Assembly (NCBI RefSeq): GCF_963664415.1
Contig: NZ_OY761440.1
Span: 1 to 64,000, forward strand
Length of the DNA: 64,000 nucleotides
Source of the DNA: an uncultured Desulfobacter sp.
Lineage (GTDB): Bacteria; Desulfobacterota; Desulfobacteria; Desulfobacterales; Desulfobacteraceae
Reading direction: 5' to 3'
The notes beneath the pieces are model-generated. The model worked only from the letters and a program-made list of their open reading frames with translations. It searched no databases and was not told where the DNA came from. The position numbers and the translations under genes are program-made. Positions 27,148 to 35,267 of this stretch are shown here, one piece after another. Every line of letters begins with the position of its first letter. Position 1 is the first letter of the stretch.

Positions 27148-27620
27148 TTTCTTATAAAATTAATGAAAGACAAATAAAACCGATATAGGCCTTTGGTTTT
27201 GTAAAGGCCAAATAAACCATTTTTCATGCAAGACCAGTTTTAAAGAATGCGTTGGGGCAGCAGGCCTTCCCCTGCGGTCATCTGACCGACACCACATCCA
27301 CCCCCTGGTTCCGTCTGCAGGGGAAGCGCCTGTCCCTCAATTCGAAACCTGCTGCATCTTTTGTTACCCCGCTTCAATTCATATGGTTACCCAGCGAACC
27401 AGGCTTTAATATCGACTTTTTTAGGTTGATCAACGTAAATTCACAAAAATTGAGGTATCGGTGCGTACCCTCTATCAGAGACGATAACGTCAGAGGCCAA
27501 ACGAATAAAACTTGCATTTTTTAAAAAATTCATATATTTAGTAAGGTTCTATCGTGAATTTTAACTAATATTGATATACAGGGCTGGCTGCGCCGGCCTT
27601 TTTTGCTTTTAAGGAAAACC
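27067..27620 (+). other. Structured intergenic region between ftsZ and the DEAD-box gene
   Basis: This 554-base stretch has no convincing gene. It contains, in order, repeat copy A, a 7-bp stem GGCCTTT/AAAGGCC (27188-27209), and a long stem of 27261-27275 with 27317-27332 (CAGGC-CTTCCCCTGC with GCAGGGGAAG-C-GCCTG, one bulge) that encloses a CGGTCA/TGACCG hairpin. A possible promoter (TTGCAT at 27512, TATTTA at 27535, 17-base spacer) and a terminator-like hairpin before the next start codon complete it. Confidence 0.5.
27582..27604 (+). terminator. Terminator-like hairpin immediately upstream of DEAD-box start codon
   Basis: GGCTGG/CCGGCC with a 5-base loop, then six T residues (27599-27604). 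The T-run ends 16 bases before ATG 27621, and the ribosome-binding AAGGA lies in between. It could end transcripts from upstream or act as an attenuator in the helicase leader. Confidence 0.55.
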
Positions 27621-29312
27621 ATGTCCCCTAAAAATTTAGAATTGGTCGGGTTCGACGAAATGAAATTGAGCCCGGATGTTTTTGCAGCGTTGCAGACTGT
27701 TGGTTATGAAACCCCGACACCGATCCAGGCCAAGACTATTCCCCATATGATAGAATGCAAAGATCTGCTAGGCCAGGCCAGAACCGGAACCGGGAAAACA
27801 GCAGCCTTTGCACTGCCGCTGCTTTCCCGGATCAATCTCAAAAACAGGCGGCCCCAGGTTCTTGTGGTTACCCCTACCCGGGAACTTGCCATTCAGGTGG
27901 CGCAGTCCTTCAATGACTATGGTACAAACATGAAGGGCCTTAACGTCCTGGCTGTATACGGTGGCCAAAGCTATGGGATTCAACTAAGCCAGCTAAAACG
28001 TGGCGTCCACGTCGTTGTCGGCACACCGGGCCGCCTTATGGACCACATGCGGCGCAAAACCCTTTGTCTTGACGATCTTACAGGCCTGGTTCTGGATGAA
28101 GCGGACGAAATGCTGCAGATGGGATTTATTGATGATGTGGAATGGATTTTATCCAAAATCCCCCAATTCACTCAAATCGCACTGTTTTCTGCCACCATGC
28201 CCGCCCCCATCCAAAAAATTGCCGGCAAATACCTTAAAGACCCTGAAAAGGTTATTATCCGGCATGATTCTGATGCCACCAACACCATTCATCAAAAATT
28301 CTTGATGATAAAAAATGTAAAAAAAAGCGATGCGCTTGTCCGAATCCTTGAAGCCTCATCCCATGACGGTGTCATCGTATTTGCCAGGACCCGGAATGAC
28401 ACGATGACGCTGGCAAAGGTTCTGGAAGAAAAAGGCTTTAAAACTGAAGCACTGAACGGAGACCTTGCCCAGGCAGCCAGAGAGCGAACAGTTAAGCGCC
28501 TGAAAAACCGGAATATTGATATTCTTGTGGCCACGGATGTGGCAGCCAGGGGGCTTGATGTTGAGCGGATTTCACACGTCATCAACTACGATATACCATC
28601 TAAAACCGAACCTTATATTCATAGAATCGGGAGGACCGGGCGAGCAGGGAGAACCGGTGAAGCTATTTTATTTGTCCAGCCCAAAGAAAAGTGGATGTTA
28701 AAGCGAATTGAAAAAGCCACCCGCCTAGCTGTTGAAGAGATAGCGCTCCCATCCAACAGAGAAATCAATGAAAAGCGGCGGAACGACTTTAAAAATAAAA
28801 TTTCACAAACCATCAGCACCGAAGATCTAACTGCCTTTACGCATCTTGTGGAGACAACAGCAAAGGAACAGAATCTTTCGATTTCCCAGGTAGCGGCGGC
28901 CCTGGCAAAGATGCTCCAAGGCGAGACACCGTTTCTGCTTAAGGAGGCGGCAGACAAGCCTGCTGTGAAAAAAACCGCTAAAAAATTTGAAAAAAAAGCC
29001 AAAGCAGCGGTTTTACCCAAACAGAAAAAGGCTCCTGTTAAGCATCATCAAAATAAAATTGCGCCTGCTGAAAAAGGAATGGAACGGTTTCGCATTGAAG
29101 TGGGTTACAAACATGGGCTTAAACCCGATGATGTGGTAGGGGCCATTTCAAATGAATCCGGCCTGGAAAGTAAATTTATCGGCGCCATTAATATAGATTA
29201 TGATTATTCTCTGGTCGACCTGCCTTTTGGCATGCCCAAAAATATTTTTAATATGCTGAAAAGGACCTGGGTAAGATCCCAAAAAATGTCCATCTCAAAA
29301 TATGCTTGCTAA
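27621..29312 (+). CDS. deaD: DEAD-box RNA helicase with DbpA-type RNA-binding domain
   Basis: This ATP-dependent RNA helicase of the DeaD/CsdA type acts in ribosome assembly and mRNA turnover, often in the cold. ATG 27621 has AAGGA upstream; the TTG at 27603 falls inside a terminator T-run. Motifs: Q-motif PTPIQAKTIP, Walker A ARTGTGKT, DEADEM, SATMP, and HRIGRTGRAGRTG. A Lys/Ala-rich linker (about residues 440-475) leads to a C-terminal domain (ERFRIEVGYKHGLKPDDVVG) like the DbpA/CsdA RNA-binding fold. 563 residues. The hairpin-rich leader suggests regulation at the RNA level. Confidence 0.9.
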   Translation: MSPKNLELVGFDEMKLSPDVFAALQTVGYETPTPIQAKTIPHMIECKDLLGQARTGTGKTAAFALPLLSRINLKNRRPQVLVVTPTRELAIQVAQSFNDYGTNMKGLNVLAVYGGQSYGIQLSQLKRGVHVVVGTPGRLMDHMRRKTLCLDDLTGLVLDEADEMLQMGFIDDVEWILSKIPQFTQIALFSATMPAPIQKIAGKYLKDPEKVIIRHDSDATNTIHQKFLMIKNVKKSDALVRILEASSHDGVIVFARTRNDTMTLAKVLEEKGFKTEALNGDLAQAARERTVKRLKNRNIDILVATDVAARGLDVERISHVINYDIPSKTEPYIHRIGRTGRAGRTGEAILFVQPKEKWMLKRIEKATRLAVEEIALPSNREINEKRRNDFKNKISQTISTEDLTAFTHLVETTAKEQNLSISQVAAALAKMLQGETPFLLKEAADKPAVKKTAKKFEKKAKAAVLPKQKKAPVKHHQNKIAPAEKGMERFRIEVGYKHGLKPDDVVGAISNESGLESKFIGAINIDYDYSLVDLPFGMPKNIFNMLKRTWVRSQKMSISKYAC

Positions 29313-29439
29313 AAAAATTAAACATCAATTGCAAAAATCCTGAAGGTTCCAATATTATTAATTCCGGGGATATGATGAAAAAGCGTCACCTCAAAGCAAT
29401 ATCCGATCCACCATGCCCCCGGAATCCCCAGATGCTCCG

Positions 29440-30054
29440 CTATTTTACAGCAATAAGTTCAACAGTGAAAATCAATGTGGAATACGGTTCAATCGTCCCC
29501 CCACTGCCGGCTGAACCATACGCAAGTTCAGACGGAATATACAACTCATATTTTGACCCCTCACTCATAAGTTGAAGCGCCTCTGTCCAGCCTTTAATTA
29601 CGCCATTCAGTGGAAAAGTAGTTGTTTGTTCACGTTTGTATGAGCTGTCAAAAATTGTACCATCAAGAGTTTTGCCTTCATAATGCGTTTCAACGGTATC
29701 AGTTGCAGTGGGCTTTTTTCCGCTTCCTTCAGTGAGCACTTTATATTGAAGTCCGCTTTCGGTGGTTTTAACACCCTCTTTTTTACTATTTTTTTCAAGA
29801 AATTTTTCTCCGGCTTCTATATTTTTTTTTCCTGATTCCATCCGATCCGCCTGCTTTTTGTCCTCCATTGCTCTTTGATAATTCTGCATAATGTGCTGCA
29901 TTTCACCAACAGGCATGTCGGATTCTTCTCCGTTAAAAGCGGCAATAAACGAATCCGCAAAAATTTTAGGATCAATTTCGATGCCCTGTTTTCTAAAATT
30001 ACCACCTACGCTCTGTCCAAAAACATAACTGACCTTATCTAAATCCACTTTCAT
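29440..30054 (-). CDS. FKBP-type peptidyl-prolyl isomerase
   Basis: The 204-residue protein has an N-terminal helical dimerisation region of the FkpA/FklB/Mip type (VSYVFGQSVGGNFRKQGI, MQNYQRAMEDKK) and a C-terminal FKBP domain (SGLQYKVLTEGSGKKP, VETHYEGKTLDGTIFDSS, GVIKGWTEALQLM, IPSELAYG). It catalyses cis-trans isomerisation at proline and can act as a chaperone. No signal peptide is visible, so a cytoplasmic FklB-like role is more likely than a periplasmic one. It converges on the DEAD-box gene; the 127-base gap holds a 9-bp inverted repeat (29361-29369 with 29417-29425). Confidence 0.88.
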   Translation of the reverse strand: MKVDLDKVSYVFGQSVGGNFRKQGIEIDPKIFADSFIAAFNGEESDMPVGEMQHIMQNYQRAMEDKKQADRMESGKKNIEAGEKFLEKNSKKEGVKTTESGLQYKVLTEGSGKKPTATDTVETHYEGKTLDGTIFDSSYKREQTTTFPLNGVIKGWTEALQLMSEGSKYELYIPSELAYGSAGSGGTIEPYSTLIFTVELIAVK

Positions 30055-30131
30055 TTTAATTCCTTAGATATTACAGGTTTGATAAAAATTTGGTCAGTAT
30101 ACACAAAAAGAACTTAGGTTGCATTAATTAA

Positions 30132-31141
30132 CTGGGGTATGCATTTAGATCCAGCACCCCCTACATCTTGTGTTCGACACTTTTAAGAAAATCAACAGCA
30201 GGCCCTTTGAGGGTGGGCAGTGGCGCTGGGTCCACTGACATAGCATGTTGAACGAGCCTGTAGAACAGCTTTCCTCGTGAGTTACTTGTCCTGCGGTTGA
30301 AGCGGAAGGTAAATTCGTCGAGATAATAGGTCAGGTGCGTGGGTTTGACACTTCCCTGATACGTTCCCAGAATCCACCGCTTAAGAAGGGAGGCGACTAA
30401 ATGTGCAAGTTTCATCTCCTCAGACGTGGCAATGTTTCGTTGATAGCCCTTCTTTTCGATCCCCTCATATCCTGACCAATCATCGGTCCGGACCACCGCA
30501 CCAGGTCGAATCATTTCCTCCACAAATGAATGCAAGCTCGAAGAGGAGGCGTCTGGCAGGTGTGCCAACCGGATACGGCCAATTCCTTCCGAGCCCTTGT
30601 CCTCGACCGCGATCACTACCAACTCCTTACCTTCCGCTCCTCGGCCGCGCTTGCCAGGCTTCTTTCCACCCACGTAAGTCTCATCGACCTCCACGACTCC
30701 TTGGAGGTTGTCGCGCCCCGGACGGACCATCGCCCGTCTGAGCTTATGAAGCCATTGCCATGCGGTGTTGTAACTGCCTAAGCCCAAGACTCGTTTCAGT
30801 CCCAAGGCATTGGCTCCGTACTTTTGTGTCGTAACATGCCACATCGCACGAAACCAAAGTTGAATCGGCTTCCGTGACTGATGGAATACGGTTCCGGCTG
30901 TTACGGAAGTCTGCCGTTGGCATTCTCGACACATGAACGTGCCTCGATTCGTGTGCCATGAGTCTTCACACCCACATCTTGGGCAAATAAAGCCCTCTGG
31001 CCAGCGGAGCTTGCTCAGGTACGCCAAGCAATCTTCGTCGGATTGGAACCGTTCCTCAAGCTCAAGGAGTGTTTTGGGATAATCCTCGGTCATGATTAGA
31101 CACTACATCTTGTGCCTACTTGAGTCAAGTGCATACCCCGG
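30132..31141 (-). mobile_element. IS1595-type insertion sequence, apparently intact
   Basis: About 1010 bp bounded by imperfect inverted repeats (left CTGGGGTATGCA, right complement CCGGGGTATGCA; 11 of 12 match) and flanked by the direct repeat ATTAATTA(A) at 30123-30131 and 31142-31150. The 8-base duplication is typical of the IS1595 family. It contains one transposase gene. The intact repeats and target duplication suggest a recent insertion into an AT-rich intergenic site. Confidence 0.85.
30161..31093 (-). CDS. IS1595 family transposase
   Basis: The 310-residue transposase has an N-terminal zinc ribbon (CPRCGC ... CRECQ) and an ISXO2-like DDE domain: VVEVDETYVGGKKPGKRG with the first Asp, RTDDWSGYEG with the second, and LLKRWILGTYQGSV near the end of the core, followed by YYLDEFTFRFNRR. 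It is full length, with no stop or frameshift, so it may be active. It fills nearly the whole element. Confidence 0.9.
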   Translation of the reverse strand: MTEDYPKTLLELEERFQSDEDCLAYLSKLRWPEGFICPRCGCEDSWHTNRGTFMCRECQRQTSVTAGTVFHQSRKPIQLWFRAMWHVTTQKYGANALGLKRVLGLGSYNTAWQWLHKLRRAMVRPGRDNLQGVVEVDETYVGGKKPGKRGRGAEGKELVVIAVEDKGSEGIGRIRLAHLPDASSSSLHSFVEEMIRPGAVVRTDDWSGYEGIEKKGYQRNIATSEEMKLAHLVASLLKRWILGTYQGSVKPTHLTYYLDEFTFRFNRRTSNSRGKLFYRLVQHAMSVDPAPLPTLKGPAVDFLKSVEHKM

Positions 31142-31150
31142 ATTAATTAA

Positions 31151-31466
31151 AACAAAATTCGAATTAGGAGGGGGTATAAAGGGAAAATATATAAAAGCCG
31201 GAATACTTAGCCCTATTGTTCTTTTTCATTCTTGCAGCCTATCCCAAGTTTACTCTATGATTTATTAGACTTACGACTGATCCTTTTAAGTATAGTCATG
31301 TCATCATATTTTATATTTCAGCATGTTATAGCGCTCCAACCCGATCATCAAAGCGCACCCATAAGCCCATCTCAAATCAAACTACAATTTACCTGATAAG
31401 CGTGTGACAGGAGTTTCGTGGTTAGACCTGCATGGCCCGGTGAAAGCCTTGCCTGGCGGGCGCAAT
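31151..31466. other. Intergenic remnant between two insertion sequences
   Basis: This 316-base stretch lies between the IS1595 target repeat and the IS1634-type element. The right third, up to the IS1634 end, reads without stops for about 40 codons in one frame (ending in GPVKALPGGRNSGNRL) but has no start or recognised family. I see no RNA gene or clear promoter here. Confidence 0.3.
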
Positions 31467-33188
31467 TCAGGTAACAGGTTGTAAGACCCCACCTTCATTA
31501 ATATGATGGCCAAAGGCCGATAGGACTTCGGCCTGGGTCTTACTCGGCGTCTCAAGGCGCCTGGTCGGTTTTCTTGCCCCTTTCGGCAAAGTCAGAATAG
31601 AATGTAGATGCTTCATATCATCCATGACGTTCTCTGCTGTCCGTTCAATTCCGGCGCTCTTTAGTTTTAATTCAATTCGACGCAGGTAAGCCATGGCGGC
31701 CACACATGTAAATAAATGACATTTAATTTTGCTGTCAGTCCAGTGCCGGATCGGCTGCACACCTACTAAGTCTTCATTCTTACTGAGACGGAAGCGGTCT
31801 TCAACTTGCCATCGATCTAAACTCGCTTCAATAATATCTTTTGTCGCCCAGTCCGTATTATCTGTGATGATAATATTTTTACCGAACATCAGCTTTTTTT
31901 GTTTCACTATATATGGATCTTTTCGGAAGCTCATATTCAAGCCGTTTGCTGATGTTTCAAAATTCAGAGTAAATAAATCGGGGGCCATGTGAAGCCTTTG
32001 ACACAATCGGATATATCTGGCTTGTACGTCCTCAGCTTTCTTCCAGTGAGCTGCTCCTTCTTTAACCTTCGTTCTCATTGCAAGCAATTCCTGTCGGATC
32101 GTATCAAGCTTGCTCTCAAAGGTGTATGATTTCTTTCGGGCTGTCCTGGGATTATAAGTTATGATAACGCTCCGCTCCTTGCCCCAGTATTCTTTTTTAG
32201 TTCGATATGCCAATTGACACTCTTCCCGGCGCTCTTCATCAATCAGTCTTCTGTTGCGGGCAGTATCTGCAATTTCAAACCGGTCGAGTGGGGTAGCCGC
32301 AAGCTCCTGGGCAAAATAAGTGGAATATGTCGTAATAAAATGGACTCTGGAATGCTCGTCAATCCAGGTGTAATTCCCTTCAGAATTCATTCCTTTGTCA
32401 ATAACGATTGTAAGTCGCTCTTTGGTATTGTTCAGGTCGCATGCCACCCTAAACATTTCTTCCATGATTGATTCAAAGTGCTTGCTATCATGAATATTGC
32501 CTGGGTAAATCGAATAAAATAAAGGGAGTCTGGTGTCTCGTGCAACCAAAAGGCCGAGGCCGATCTGTCTGAGATTATGTCTGCCTTCCTTGTTTTTACC
32601 CCTGCACGCAATTTTCGACAAAGTTTGGCTTCCCATGAAGGTATAATAATTAGTGGTATCAAATAACAGACAATCAGACGAAGGCTTTTCGACCTGCCAT
32701 AATCGTCTGAAGAACTTCGATATGATCGTATTTAAGGTTTTTTCATCAACTCGGTCCCACTTGTCCCAGTATCGTTTGCATGAGAGTTCGTTTAGATCGA
32801 CAGGGCGTATATGCTGGATCGCGGTTCTCTTATACCAATCCGATAATTTGTTTTTACTGACGGTCTCAATCATGCGATTCCAGACACAATAAAGGAAATA
32901 TTCCCCTATTGAAGGTCCTTTTTCCCGATCGGCCGGTGGAATAATCTCATCAATCATAGAGCAAAGATCAAAGTCTTTATCTGCTTGCTGGGCCAACCAC
33001 AGTGCACCGAATTCTTCAGCCTTTAAAGTGGTTATTTCCTGAGACTGGCCTTTTACAAGACTGGCTACCCGATCCGGTGAACCAATATAGGTTTGAGAAA
33101 TAACCTTGGGCTTACCGTTTACCCGGGCGATCTCCCTGACATACAGGTAGGGTCTTCCTTTTTTCTTCTTGATATGGAAATGTGCCAT
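31467..33188 (-). CDS. IS1634 family (IS4 superfamily) transposase
   Basis: The 573-residue DDE transposase starts MAHFHIKKKKGRPYLYVRE with KVISQTYIG, the usual N-terminus of IS1634-type proteins. The first catalytic Asp is in LLFDTTNYYTF, the second in IVIDKGMNSEGN, and the last acidic residue in the helical end (RWQVEDRFRLSKNE, the Y-x2-R-x3-E-x6-K-like region). The final three codons and the stop lie outside the inverted repeat, so translation ends in host flanking DNA. No internal stop is present. Confidence 0.85.
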   Translation of the reverse strand: MAHFHIKKKKGRPYLYVREIARVNGKPKVISQTYIGSPDRVASLVKGQSQEITTLKAEEFGALWLAQQADKDFDLCSMIDEIIPPADREKGPSIGEYFLYCVWNRMIETVSKNKLSDWYKRTAIQHIRPVDLNELSCKRYWDKWDRVDEKTLNTIISKFFRRLWQVEKPSSDCLLFDTTNYYTFMGSQTLSKIACRGKNKEGRHNLRQIGLGLLVARDTRLPLFYSIYPGNIHDSKHFESIMEEMFRVACDLNNTKERLTIVIDKGMNSEGNYTWIDEHSRVHFITTYSTYFAQELAATPLDRFEIADTARNRRLIDEERREECQLAYRTKKEYWGKERSVIITYNPRTARKKSYTFESKLDTIRQELLAMRTKVKEGAAHWKKAEDVQARYIRLCQRLHMAPDLFTLNFETSANGLNMSFRKDPYIVKQKKLMFGKNIIITDNTDWATKDIIEASLDRWQVEDRFRLSKNEDLVGVQPIRHWTDSKIKCHLFTCVAAMAYLRRIELKLKSAGIERTAENVMDDMKHLHSILTLPKGARKPTRRLETPSKTQAEVLSAFGHHINEGGVLQPVT

Positions 33189-33216
33189 GATTCATAATAT
33201 TTAGTAGGGTCTTACA
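31480..33216 (-). mobile_element. IS1634-type insertion sequence
   Basis: The terminal inverted repeat TGTAAGACCC occurs at 31480-31489 and as its complement at 33207-33216, giving about 1737 bp. The transposase starts 28 bases inside the right end. I see no target duplication: the flanking bases CAGGT on the left and TGTCA on the right differ. Either the outer bases decayed or the element recombined after insertion. Confidence 0.65.
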
Positions 33217-33708
33217 TGTCAAGAAAAAAACAATAGAAAGACTGATTTGATAGGGTTTTGAGCATAGAAAGGTTGTGTGACTTGAGGGGTACTACAAGAG
33301 ACAGGGTCGAAAACGCTTGTCAATAAAGGGATTCGACGATTCCGAACGGTTTATCTCCGAAACTCCTGTGTGAACCCAAGAAGAATTGGACATTAATCAA
33401 CAAATTGTATATTTTTTTTCACAATAAAACTTTTATTTCACATTTTCTTAGAAAAGAGAGGAGAGGATTAATCATTTCACACTTTTTCCCCACATTGTAA
33501 ACAAAAAGCCACCCAGAAATAAAACATTGATATTACAAATAGTTAAAAAATAAATCTTTTTCATCTCTTGACCATCAAAACCAATGGCACGCATATTGCT
33601 GAATCAATTTTAAATTATTGTTAATCATTCATTAGATGACTTTAAATTAAAAAAAGTACTTTTGAATGAAGATTATTAATACAGACGTATATAGAAAGGT
33701 AAGAAAGA
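33217..33708 (+). other. Upstream region of the PEP-CTERM gene
   Basis: This 492-base AT-rich stretch has no credible gene. It carries the sigma-54 promoter at 33585-33600 and a run of A/T-rich bases before it (33380-33560) that could hold activator sites or bend DNA. A start-proximal AAAGGTAAGAAAG lies directly before ATG 33709. Confidence 0.4.
33585..33600 (+). promoter_or_regulatory. Sigma-54 (RpoN) promoter of the PEP-CTERM gene
   Basis: TGGCAC, five bases, TTGCT matches the -24/-12 consensus TGGCAC-N5-TTGC(A/T) at every fixed position. Transcription would start near 33,612, about 97 bases before ATG 33709. Exosortase-linked genes are known to be tied to the sigma-54 dependent PrsK/PrsR system in related bacteria; neither gene is in this window. 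Confidence 0.8.
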
Positions 33709-34428
33709 ATGAAAAAGTTTTTTTTGGCAACGCTTGTTTTATTGTGTTCATGTACAACGCTGTACGCAGAAGTGATTACTTTTTTTGGTGAAGACCTGGG
33801 TATCGGTGAGGGAACCGCGCTGACTTCCTGGGACAATGCCAGTGCTGCCCAAACTGATTTTTACTCAAACCTGACAGGAATCACAACTGAAGATTTCGAG
33901 GACATGACTGGATCCGAAGCCACTTTTGGTAGTATAACGGCCACGCTCTCTAATGGAGAGTTGAAAACCGTCACTTCAGGAACGAACGGCTATGGACGCT
34001 ATCCCATTTCCGGAGATAATTACTGGGAAGTATCAGAGAGCTTCACCCTAACTTTTTCTGAAGCAATTTCGGCATTTGGCTTTTATGGTGTCGATATCGG
34101 TGATTTTAATGGACAGGTTGTATTGTCCATGGAAAGTGGCACGACAGTTACACTCAATATTGAGAACTCAACCAATGTATCAGGTGGCGGTGTGCTTTAT
34201 TTTGGATTTTATGATTTGGAAAACACCTATACCTCCATTTCTTTTACCAATACTGCTGCTGGGACAGACGCTTTTGCCTTTGACGATTTTACCATTGGCA
34301 CAATTGAAAATGTAGATCCTATTGGAAATCCGAATAACGCTGTGCCGGAACCCGCTACCATTCTATTATTGGGATTTGGGTTGATTGGTATTGCAGGCGT
34401 TTCCAGACATAAACAAACAATCAACTAA
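33709..34428 (+). CDS. PEP-CTERM sorting domain protein (secreted)
   Basis: The 239-residue protein has a signal peptide (MKKFFLATLVLLCSCTTLYA) and a beta-rich body rich in Gly, Thr and Ser with a TTEDFEDMTGS start and FGFYGVDIGD and FAFDDFTIG strands. It ends in a PEP-CTERM tail: VPEPATILLLGFGLIGIAG then basic SRHK. The tail marks it for exosortase processing at the inner membrane. Its function is unknown; such proteins are thought to associate with exopolysaccharide. The gene is 20 kb from the main exosortase cluster, next to two IS elements, and has its own sigma-54 promoter. Confidence 0.88.
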   Translation: MKKFFLATLVLLCSCTTLYAEVITFFGEDLGIGEGTALTSWDNASAAQTDFYSNLTGITTEDFEDMTGSEATFGSITATLSNGELKTVTSGTNGYGRYPISGDNYWEVSESFTLTFSEAISAFGFYGVDIGDFNGQVVLSMESGTTVTLNIENSTNVSGGGVLYFGFYDLENTYTSISFTNTAAGTDAFAFDDFTIGTIENVDPIGNPNNAVPEPATILLLGFGLIGIAGVSRHKQTIN

Positions 34429-34435
34429 AGACCTA

Positions 34436-34469
34436 AGTGGGGATTCACAAGACAGCAGTGATCCCCACT
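34436..34469 (+). terminator. Hairpin terminator between PEP-CTERM gene and tcdA
   Basis: AGTGGGGATTCAC pairs with GTGATCCCCACT around a short loop (one bulged T). A C-run follows instead of T, so termination strength is uncertain. It sits between convergent genes and may serve both. Confidence 0.55.
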
Positions 34470-34493
34470 CCCCCCCCCGTTCCTCTGATCCCA

Positions 34494-35267
34494 CTATTCT
34501 ACAGCAAGATTTTCCAGCACAAGACCTGCGATGGTCAGGCCAAAACACCCAGGTACCCAGGCGGCAGACCCGATGGGCGACCGTGGGCGTCCCTGGCCGC
34601 CATCAACATCGCCCTGAGCCAAGGGATCTACGGCGTCTTTGTCTTTAAATGATTCCTTATTCAGTGGGGGTTCAATGGAGTAAACACAGGGCACTCCGCT
34701 GGCAAGCCCACGGCGGCGCAGTCGTCTTCGTACCATCCGGGCCAGGGGACACACTTCGGTGTCAAAAAGATCACCTGTCCGAATCATGGCGACATCGGTT
34801 CGACCTGCCGCTCCCATGGAAGAAAGAATATTAAGTCCCATCTGTTTTGCCCCAAGGATTAGACTGACTTTTGCGTTGAGCCCGTCAATGGCATCCACCA
34901 CCATATCCAGATCCTGGCTTAAAAACTGAGACAGACTGTCGGCGTTGACAAAAGAAGTGTGCAGATCAACCTCACAATCGGGGTTAATATCCAAAACCCT
35001 TTCCCGGGCTAAGACTGCTTTTTCCTGCCCCAGGGTGGAGTGCAAGGCAAAAATCTGCCGGTTGATATTAGAAGCATCCACCCGGTCAAAATCCACAAGC
35101 CGCAAATATCCGATGCCGGACCGTGCCAAAGCCTCCACCACAAACGACCCCACAGCCCCAAGGCCGAAGACGGCCACCCGAGACTTTTTAAACCGGTCAA
35201 CTGCATCCTTTCCCAGCAGCTGTTCCAGCCGGGCAAAGGGGCTTATCAAATTCGCATTCCGGGTCAT
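34494..35267 (-). CDS. tcdA: tRNA threonylcarbamoyladenosine dehydratase TcdA
   Basis: This E1/MoeB-like enzyme makes the cyclic form of t6A37 in tRNA, using ATP. The nucleotide loop is VFGLGAVGSFVVEALARSG, followed by DFDRVDASNINRQ (the Arg and Asn contacts of the family), DAIDGLNAKVSLI, and GAAGRTDVAMI. The 257-residue length fits TcdA/CsdL. MoaD-activating relatives share the fold but carry CxxC pairs that are absent here. It overlaps tatD by four bases. Confidence 0.88.
   Translation of the reverse strand: MTRNANLISPFARLEQLLGKDAVDRFKKSRVAVFGLGAVGSFVVEALARSGIGYLRLVDFDRVDASNINRQIFALHSTLGQEKAVLARERVLDINPDCEVDLHTSFVNADSLSQFLSQDLDMVVDAIDGLNAKVSLILGAKQMGLNILSSMGAAGRTDVAMIRTGDLFDTEVCPLARMVRRRLRRRGLASGVPCVYSIEPPLNKESFKDKDAVDPLAQGDVDGGQGRPRSPIGSAAWVPGCFGLTIAGLVLENLAVE

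Noticed and set aside
27261..27332. SRP RNA or 6S RNA in the ftsZ-helicase gap
   Set aside because: No GGAAG-type SRP loop and no central bubble typical of 6S; only generic pairing is visible.
27252..27524. 90-codon open frame between ftsZ and the DEAD-box gene
   Set aside because: It runs through the paired stem region, has no ribosome-binding site and no protein-like pattern; the structure explains the sequence better.
29361..29425. Terminator between the DEAD-box and FKBP genes
   Set aside because: A 9-bp stem exists, but the loop is 47 bases and no T-run follows, so I do not call it.
29306..29575. 89-codon plus-strand frame after the DEAD-box gene
   Set aside because: It overlaps the well-supported FKBP gene on the other strand and has no recognisable content.
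31380..31480. Possible C-terminal gene remnant before the IS1634-type element
   Set aside because: About 40 codons without a start or recognised family; too short to support.
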